Below, in pieces: positions 56,251-64,000 of a DNA stretch of 64,000 bases. A program made the translations under genes and the position numbers. The stretch covers positions 46,139 through 110,138 of the forward strand of contig JAUCBJ010001376.1 of NCBI GenBank assembly GCA_032718475.1, written 5' to 3'. The notes under the pieces are model-generated. The model ran no database searches. It was not told the DNA's origin and saw only the letters and a list, made by a program, of their open reading frames with translations. The stretch comes from Nemertoderma westbladi (taxonomy: Eukaryota; Xenacoelomorpha; Nemertodermatida; Nemertodermatidae). Each line of letters opens with the position of its first letter. Position 1 is the first letter of the stretch.

Positions 56251-59200
56251 TGTGTAATTCAATTGAACCACTTTTACTCTACTACTGTTACTCGTTTCAG
56301 TGTGTAATTCAATTGAACCACTTTTACTCTACTACTGTTACTCGCTTCAGTGTGTAATTCAATTGAACCACTTTTACTCTACTACCATTACTCGCTTCAG
56401 TTTGTAATTCAATTGAACCACTTTTACTCTACTACCGTTACTCGCTTCAGTGTGTAATTCAATTGAACCACTTTTACTCTACTACCATTACTCGCTTCAG
56501 TTTGTAATTCAATTGAACCACTTTTACTCTACTACCATTACTCGCTTCAGTTTGTAATTCAATTGAACCACTTTTACTCTACTACCGTTACTCGCTTCAG
56601 TGTGTAATTCAATTGAACCACTTTTACTCTACTACCATTACTCGCTTCAGTTTGTAATTCAATTGAACCACTTTTACTCTACTACCATTACTCGCTTCAG
56701 TAAATTCAATTGAACCACTTTTACTCTACTACCGTTACTCGCTTCAGTGTGTTATTCAATTGAACCACTTTTACTCTACTACCATTACTCGCTTCAGTTT
56801 GTAATTCAATTGAACCACTTTTACTCTACTACCGTTACTCGCTTCAGTGTGTAATTCAATTGAACCACTTTTACTCTACTACCATTACTCGCTTCAGTTT
56901 GTAATTCAATTGAACCACTTTTACTCTACTACCATTACTCGCTTCAGTTTGTAATTCAATTGAACCACTTTTACTCTACTACCGTTACTCGCTTCAGTGT
57001 GTAATTCAATTGAACCACTTTTACTCTACTACCATTACTCGCTTCAGTGTGTAATTCAATTGAACCACTTTTACTCTACTACCATTACTCGCTTCAGTTT
57101 GTAATTCAATTGAACCACTTTTACTCTACTACCGTTACTCGCTTCAGTGTGTAATTCAATTGAACCACTTTTACTCTACTACCATTACTCGCTTCAGTTT
57201 GTAATTCAATTGAACCACTTTTACTCTACTACCGTTACTCGCTTCAGTGTGTAATTCAATTGAACCACTTTTACTCTACTACCATTACTCGCTTCAGTGT
57301 GTAATTCAATTGAACCACTTTTACTCTACTACTGTTACTCGTTTCAGTGTGTAATTCAATTGAACCACTTTTACTCTACTACTGTTACTCGCTTCAGTGT
57401 GTAATTCAATTGAACCACTTTTACTCTACTACCATTACTCGCTTCAGTTTGTAATTCAATTGAACCACTTTTACTCTACTACCGTTACTCGCTTCAGTGT
57501 GTAATTCAATTGAACCACTTTTACTCTACTACCATTACTCGCTTCAGTTTGTAATTCAATTGAACCACTTTTACTCTACTACCATTACTCGCTTCAGTTT
57601 GTAATTCAATTGAACCACTTTTACTCTACTACCGTTACTCGCTTCAGTGTGTAATTCAATTGAACCACTTTTACTCTACTACCATTACTCGCTTCAGTTT
57701 GTAATTCAATTGAACCACTTTTACTCTACTACCATTACTCGCTTCAGTAAATTCAATTGAACCACTTTTACTCTACTACCGTTACTCGCTTCAGTGTGTT
57801 ATTCAATTGAACCACTTTTACTCTACTACCATTACTCGCTTCAGTTTGTAATTCAATTGAACCACTTTTACTCTACTACCGTTACTCGCTTCAGTGTGTA
57901 ATTCAATTGAACCACTTTTACTCTACTACCATTACTCGCTTCAGTGTGTAATTCAATTGAACCACTTTTACTCTACTACTGTTACTCGTTTCAGTGTGTA
58001 ATTCAATTGAACCACTTTTACTCTACTACTGTTACTCGCTTCAGTGTGTAATTCAATTGAACCACTTTTACTCTACTACCATTACTCGCTTCAGTTTGTA
58101 ATTCAATTGAACCACTTTTACTCTACTACCGTTACTCGCTTCAGTGTGTAATTCAATTGAACCACTTTTACTCTACTACCATTACTCGCTTCAGTTTGTA
58201 ATTCAATTGAACCACTTTTACTCTACTACCATTACTCGCTTCAGTTTGTAATTCAATTGAACCACTTTTACTCTACTACCGTTACTCGCTTCAGTGTGTA
58301 ATTCAATTGAACCACTTTTACTCTACTACCATTACTCGCTTCAGTTTGTAATTCAATTGAACCACTTTTACTCTACTACCATTACTCGCTTCAGTAAATT
58401 CAATTGAACCACTTTTACTCTACTACCGTTACTCGCTTCAGTGTGTTATTCAATTGAACCACTTTTACTCTACTACCATTACTCGCTTCAGTTTGTAATT
58501 CAATTGAACCACTTTTACTCTACTACCGTTACTCGCTTCAGTGTGTAATTCAATTGAACCACTTTTACTCTACTACCATTACTCGCTTCAGTTTGTAATT
58601 CAATTGAACCACTTTTACTCTACTACCATTACTCGCTTCAGTTTGTAATTCAATTGAACCACTTTTACTCTACTACCGTTACTCGCTTCAGTGTGTAATT
58701 CAATTGAACCACTTTTACTCTACTACCATTACTCGCTTCAGTGTGTAATTCAATTGAACCACTTTTACTCTACTACCATTACTCGCTTCAGTTTGTAATT
58801 CAATTGAACCACTTTTACTCTACTACCGTTACTCGCTTCAGTGTGTAATTCAATTGAACCACTTTTACTCTACTACCATTACTCGCTTCAGTTTGTAATT
58901 CAATTGAACCACTTTTACTCTACTACCGTTACTCGCTTCAGTGTGTAATTCAATTGAACCACTTTTACTCTACTACCATTACTCGCTTCAGTGTGTAATT
59001 CAATTGAACCACTTTTACTCTACTACCATTACTCGCTTCAGTTTGTAATTCAATTGAACCACTTTTACTCTACTACCGTTACTCGCTTCAGTGTGTAATT
59101 CAATTGAACCACTTTTACTCTACTACCATTACTCGCTTCAGTTTGTAATTCAATTGAACCACTTTTACTCTACTACCATTACTCGCTTCAGTTTGTAATT

Positions 59201-59533
59201 CAATTGAACCACTTTTACTCTACTACCGTTACTCGCTTCAGTGTGTAATTCAATTGAACCACTTTTACTCTACTACCATTACTCGCTTCAGTTTGTAATT
59301 CAATTGAACCACTTTTACTCTACTACCATTACTCGCTTCAGTAAATTCAATTGAACCACTTTTACTCTACTACCGTTACTCGCTTCAGTGTGTAATTCAA
59401 TTGAACCACTTTTACTCTACTACCGTTACTCGCTTCAGTGTGTTATTCAATTGAACCACTTTTACTCTACTACCGTTACTCGCTTCAGTGTGTAATTCAA
59501 TTGAACCACTTTTACTCAACCACCATTACTCGG
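56251..59533 (+). repeat. 50-bp satellite, about 66 units, with higher-order structure
   Basis: Unit TGTGTAATTCAATTGAACC + ACTTTTACTCTACTACC + ATTACTCGCTTCAG. Units vary at the start (TGTG, TTTG, or a short form CAGTAAATTC) and at ACCATT, ACCGTT or ACTGTT. The short form recurs near 56700, 57748, 58396 and 59341. A block of 11 units starting with the ACTGTT...CGTTTCAG unit is repeated in the same order at 56251, about 57297 and about 57946. A 10-bp inverted repeat GTTACACATT...AATGTGTAAC (about 56158-56208) precedes the array. Confidence 0.97.
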
Positions 59534-59913
59534 TGCTTGCTATTTACATGACGCCCAGCAACATCATTACCATCAGAATCACCATTACTTTTTCCCGTGC
59601 TTTATTTATATAGTTGATATTGAGATGGCCAAAAAATTAATTAAAGTATATATAGTTAAGTTGACGTTCTCAGCATCCATCGGTTGATAAGTTGAATTTT
59701 TTGTGTCTATTATTTAATAAACACATTGAATTTATATTATTCTCTATGATATTGAGATCATTTTAAGAAGTGAGTAACATTTAAGTAAAAATACCACTTA
59801 CAACAAACTATAATAATATTGGCAAGACACATATTTGTAATTCATCACCCCGTAAATACCACCTATATGATCTACGCAATAAGACAACAATATATTGCAT
59901 ATTTAATTTGCAG

Positions 59914-60770
59914 GACTTCTAGCTGTGCTGGGTCTGATCCTGTACATTACGCGAACCCATGATATAATTGAGAGAATCTCAGCCAAGGCATCTGGTCAAA
60001 AGGATTCAACGAAAAGGGAAACATCCTACGAGTATGGGTGGAGCTTCTTCCTGGCTGTCCTCGCTTTCGGAGCAACCGAGATTGCAGGCGTCGCTGCCAT
60101 CAACCTGTACATCGACAAGAGGAAAAGTCTGGAAGCCGCCAAGATTGGTTACACACGAAGCCCAGGATCAATTCCCGCAGCACCGCACCAACCAACAACC
60201 GCACCGCTGTACAAGCACTGCAACAGTAGAGACTCATTGGCCCCTTCAGCTTATCAGTCATCCACTGGGTGCACAACCTTGCCAAACTGTCAGCGAGGAC
60301 CAGAGCGAGCACTGCAAATACGAGGAGGAACCGCAGAATACGATGGGTTTAATAGGTTAGGAGGAGGCTATACAGTTGATCCATCATACACGGCTCACGA
60401 CGGTCCGTCCCACTCCAATAAAGTACCATTGACACGGAGTGCCTCTTGCGAGGCTGTTCAGCAGCATTACCACTATCCAGCACCGCATTTCGCTCCAGTA
60501 ATTGATGCTCTTGTTCATTACCCGCCACCTCCGAATCGACAACTGTCGCGCGCCTCCCAGCGAGCAGGTTCAATGGTGCGCAGCGGGTCTCATCACTACG
60601 CCCCGTTCGTTGTTCCCTCGGAGACTGGGCATATCAACCCCGAGAGATACTCTGTACTCCAAAGGGACGTGGTTACCATGTCTGGGTATGATTTTGCCAA
60701 GTGGTACCAAATTGGCGGTGGAGGTGGAACCACAGCTGGTGGTATTATGAAAAGAACTACACCAGTTTAA
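59914..60770 (+). CDS. TARP gamma subunit, exon 4 (C-terminal half)
   Basis: An 857-base coding part after acceptor TTAATTTGCAG, in phase with exon 3. It encodes residues 145-429: the end of TM3 (GLLAVLGLILYI), a loop, TM4 (YGWSFFLAVLAFGATEIAG, 186-204), then NLYIDKRKSLEAAK and a 215-residue cytoplasmic tail rich in Ser, Pro, His and Gly. The tail ends MKRTTPV, matching the RRTTPV PDZ ligand of vertebrate type I TARPs (gamma-2, -3, -4, -8), which docks on PSD-95-type scaffolds. The tail RTRSAS-like Ser/Arg sites are weaker than in stargazin. The TAA is at 60768-60770. Confidence 0.95.
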
Positions 60771-61218
60771 GTTTAATGCATACACACACAGTAATCCAAT
60801 AGTTTATAAAGTCTTTTATAATTTATTATTATTGATATCATAGGATATATTATGCTTTGATTTGAATAGGATACTAAAGAACTTTCTTCCACTTGATATA
60901 TAACAGTTTGCTTTATTGGATATTTATGGCATACTTTTGGATTTCTAATCCAAATGCATTTCATCTCAGCTGATTAAAGATGAAAAGCAATCTTCTTAAC
61001 AAAGAAAAGGTTAATTTTTCGATCAAAAGGAATTGACTACTGTTTCATCAATGAAAAATTGTCAGTTCTCTAGACGATAATAAATAAGAAAAATATCGTC
61101 GAGAAAGTAATACTTATGTTCGTGATTAATTACAAAATTAAAAATAATTCGTAATCATTTTAGGGAAAACTATGTAAACTATATAAAGAAATGGATGAGC
61201 AAACTATTCTAATATTTT

Positions 61219-61430
61219 AGCTTCATTTTCTTATTAGCTAACAGATTGGGGATCTATGAATACATAAACTATGAAATTCCATAATGAATTAAGAATTGTA
61301 CGACTACTGCTGTAAAATTTCGTTAGGTTTGGCTTTACCGGTCGGTACCCGTACAATTTTTAAATAATTATGTAATTTCTAATTTTGTGTCTTAAATCCT
61401 ATATTTGTTAGCTAATAAGAAAATGAAGCT
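61219..61430. repeat. 25-bp perfect inverted repeat, 162-bp spacer
   Basis: AGCTTCATTTTCTTATTAGC + TAACA at 61219-61243 and its exact reverse complement at 61406-61430. It starts 449 bases after the TARP stop codon. Confidence 0.95.
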
Positions 61431-62339
61431 GAAAACAGTTGCAACGTTGTTTGCATATCAATTTGAAATAAAATAATTCACAGTCTTTATATAATAATTA
61501 ATATGCGCACTGTGCAGCCATGTTTATATTAAATACTATACCGGTTATAAATTGGAATTCCTTTTTTTATGAAATCCACATCCATCATATTTTTGTTTGT
61601 ATAAACTACTTTAAAACAATCTCGAATATAACGACCATCTTGTCGTTCTTAATTGTATTTTTTAATAGTGGCTGTGGGTTTCATTTTATAAATTTATTAC
61701 AAATACAAAAGTATGCTTCTGCTTTAGAGCAAAAAATAATCTGGACACCCGAATTCGTTACTGTACGTTTATTACTCTTATTCGGCAGTTTGTTTATCGA
61801 TTTTGTACCGGCTCCGGCATATTATTTTCAATCAAATGAACTGGAATATCATATAAAGCAATCGTATAGAGTACAATATGCCATGTTAAAGAATATTAAT
61901 AATATTATTAACATATAACTATTTACATCATTGTGTGAAAAGTAGCATTTATCACCGTTACTTAAATATACGAGTCATAATCGCTGAATATTGAGTGCCC
62001 TTTTCACACAATGGTTTACGTAACTTTGTTACATTATTGCATTCTGATTGCATAATTATTACATAAATGAACAATCAAGACTAGAATTTTATTATTACTA
62101 ATTAATTGAATTCCTTTAATTGCACCTTTAGGTATCAATAAATTAATTCATTTTATTCTGGAACATCATATTGTTCATCCAGTTGCAACTTAATGAACAG
62201 AAAATAAGTAATAAAGGATAGAAAATAAGTAAATTAAATGTTTCACTTATTTTTAAACGAAACAGATAAATTGGTGTTAATAAATTTGAAATTCATTCTT
62301 ATCATTTTGATGAATAAAGTGGCCGGAGGGGGTGGGGTG

Positions 62340-62527
62340 GGGACTTGACGCGAATCCAGTTTCGGCGAATTAATATCTCTTCGAATGTTAAATCAGGTTA
62401 CAATAGCACGTTATTTTAACGAAATAACCAAACCAATAAACTAAAGTCAATCCGGTATTATTTGCGTCGATTTTTCCTTTGATTGTGTCAAGAGACCACC
62501 CCCCCCCCCCCCCCCCCCCCCCCCCCC
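62340..62527 (+). repeat. MITE-like family member followed by C29
   Basis: CTTGACGCGAATCCAGTTTC, AGCACGTTATTTTAACG, AAACTAAAGTCAAT, TTATTTGCGTCGATTTTTCC, then C29. Same order as 32257-32467. Confidence 0.7.
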
Positions 62528-63702
62528 TATTAGTTATTAGCTATGTTTTGTAACAGATTGGTATAAAAATTAATCTATCTCTACTGCTTTTAATTCAAAA
62601 GCAAATTCGAAAAGGAGAACAAATATGCCAACTTTTCACATTTGTAGTATTCGGGTGTCGATATTATTAGTAAAATTATTAGTTATTGATTCAAATAGAT
62701 AACCTATTTAATTGAATACGTTAAATTTGTAGATTATTATTTATTATAAATTCTGCAAACACTAAATGCGACAGTGTTATATATATTTACTCATAGTGTC
62801 AATAGAATTGCAATGACATTACGTGTTGAAGAATTGACTGTCATACATTGAACATACTTTAGGATATTACTATACAGTTTGCGTGCCAATATCGAGTAGT
62901 CAAGTGAGTTTTTAGATGTTTTCTTTAGCAATTTTTTTTTCATAAATATATGTGTCAGTAATTATTAACAGTAACAAAATTCAATCATTCAATGGGGGTG
63001 TGGAGAGCAGTCCAGATACATCGGCGAGCTAATAGATTTAGCAACCATCTATCACCTTGGAGAAACATTTAACCAAAGTTGATCTTCGCCTGTTAATCTA
63101 GGGAAAGGGAAACATCAATTAAGGGAAAGGAGCAGGTTACAGTGGTATGTACATAAATGGTGGTAAACAGTACAGGTTAAATTTCATAATCAGCTCACAA
63201 TAAATTAATTAAGTTGTAATTATTTATCGAGCCTTCGCCCACAAGGAACAGAAAGAATTTATCTAAAATAATTTGTCAATTATTTTCATCTATAGGTTAT
63301 TCAAAACATTGAGCTGCTCCTTTGTGCGAATTTCGGATCAACAATCGAGCGTGAACTGCTCTATGGCAGTCATTGATGACGGCTTACTGCTGAGGACTAC
63401 AGATCTCTGTAGTGTAAATAGACCAGAAAGTTACTTAGGGCGCGCAATGTTATATATGCCTCACATAAATAATGAATCCCATCAACAATTATGGTAGCAT
63501 ATTATGTCTCGAAGCATTATCTGATTTATATTAATGATAGTAACAAGAGTTGGAAGGCTGTGTGTTCGTGGTGTTTGTTATTATATATTAATTATATGAA
63601 CTGATCTAGGGTCTCAACCTCGAATGATAAGCATATTTTACCGAAATGACTTGTTTTTATTGACGGAATTGTAGGACTAATCCCATCACATCGTTACTAT
63701 CT

Positions 63703-64000
63703 TTGAAGCAGGCAATCATCCCAGGCATGGAGATCGATCAACTTGCTTGCTGGTCGAAAAAGCCAACCAACCACCAAGGTTAAGGCTGAATTACCAGCCG
63801 ATCGCCTCAATGGTTGGAAGGCCCACTTTGAAAAGCTCCTCAATAATGACAGGGTATTGCCTGATAACTTTATAGAAGTAAAAGTGTCTGAGTCTGTACT
63901 CCCAGATATTCCCATTGGTGATATCTCCTTTGCAGAAGTGAAGGCTGCTGCAAAGAGCATTAAGACCAATCGTGCCAGTGGAGTAGATGGTGTTCCCCCT
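63703..64000 (+). CDS. RTE-like LINE ORF2, partial, runs off the window
   Basis: An open frame after a TGA near 63700 and still open at 64000. SSQAWRSINLLAGRKSQPTT, DRLNGWKAHFEKLLNN, PDIPIGDISFAEVKAAAKSI and the start of the RT finger region, NRASGVDGVPP (usually KAPG.DGI). This is the junction between endonuclease and reverse transcriptase in RTE-type LINEs. It is probably the same family as the 3' fragments at 22790-24103 and 43580-44350. The window ends just before the catalytic RT motifs. Confidence 0.85.

Larger units (their letters stand above)
45544..59913 (+). other. Intron 3 of the TARP gene
   Basis: 14.4 kb. Contents: inverted GGACAATTCCGACC minisatellites (45657-46256), poly-C tracts, a degenerate GTACCTAYAGACAGTA-type repeat (49880-50500), MITE copies, a tRNA-like SINE (52546-52700), a 53-bp perfect palindrome (54077-54129), an unidentified degraded stretch (55400-55850) and the 50-bp satellite (56251-59533). 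One exon-like segment at 48442-48537 is discussed under findings. Confidence 0.85.
60771..63702. other. Downstream of the TARP gene; 3' UTR and repeats
   Basis: No gene supported. It probably includes the TARP 3' UTR; an AATAAA lies at about 61466. It contains a 25-bp inverted repeat (61219-61430), MITE-like copies (62340-62498 and 63060-63160) and C29 at 62499-62527. The open frame 61520-61918 is AT-rich with no recognisable domain, and I leave it out as a gene. Confidence 0.5.

Noticed and set aside
56251-59533. CRISPR-like array
   Set aside because: Units are contiguous without unique spacers, and the context is a eukaryotic intron.
61520-61918. 132-residue open frame downstream of the TARP gene
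   Set aside because: AT-rich Ile/Asn/Phe-rich composition typical of chance frames; no recognisable domain.

Overview
The window reads as nuclear DNA of an invertebrate metazoan. It is AT-rich and intron-bearing, with GT/AG splice sites, long poly-C tracts, tRNA-derived SINE-like repeats, BEL/Pao and RTE-like retroelements and a hAT transposon. There is no operon structure. I cannot name the species.

The one clear host gene is a calcium-channel gamma-subunit gene of the TARP (stargazin-like) type. It lies on the + strand in four coding exons: 34817-35033, 40933-41007, 45403-45543 and 59914-60770. All three exon joins are in phase and give a 429-residue, four-TM protein that ends in the TTPV PDZ ligand typical of vertebrate type I TARPs. 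Its introns (5.9, 4.4 and 14.4 kb) are full of repeats. Intron 3 carries a 3.3-kb satellite of a 50-bp unit.

The left third is retroelement territory. Copy A (+, 1 to about 8.5 kb) is a decayed BEL/Pao pol (RT, RNase H, integrase) followed about 1.5 kb later by extra same-strand ORFs. Copy B (-, 22.8 to about 11.8 kb) has a coiled-coil gag, zinc knuckles, aspartic protease, RT, RNase H and integrase, again followed by extra same-strand ORFs. In both copies the extra ORFs encode homologous Cys/His zinc-binding arrays, at nearly the same distance (about 3.15-3.2 kb) past the end of pol. The extra region therefore looks like a conserved 3' module of a BEL/Pao lineage, in the place where env would sit. 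In copy B its first ORF is a 419-residue protein with an RNase D/WRN-like DEDD exonuclease fold whose catalytic residues look mostly lost. This is the best candidate for something undescribed here.

Copy B also carries at least seven copies of a 19-nt element that folds, in the sense of the element, into a hairpin with a GNRA tetraloop and one bulged A. Copies sit in gag, in the RNase H/integrase region, in the exonuclease-like ORF (in a different reading frame) and four times in the 3' region. Most of the differences between copies preserve the fold.

Between the retroelements and the host gene lie an RTE-like LINE 3' part (22.8-24.1 kb, -) and a complete-looking hAT transposon (24518-27725, +). 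The hAT has an unbroken 843-codon transposase, matching termini and a 6-bp target duplication. About 7 kb of repeat-laden intergenic DNA follows. Downstream of the TARP gene is about 3 kb of non-coding DNA with a 25-bp inverted repeat. The window ends inside the coding region of another RTE-like LINE.
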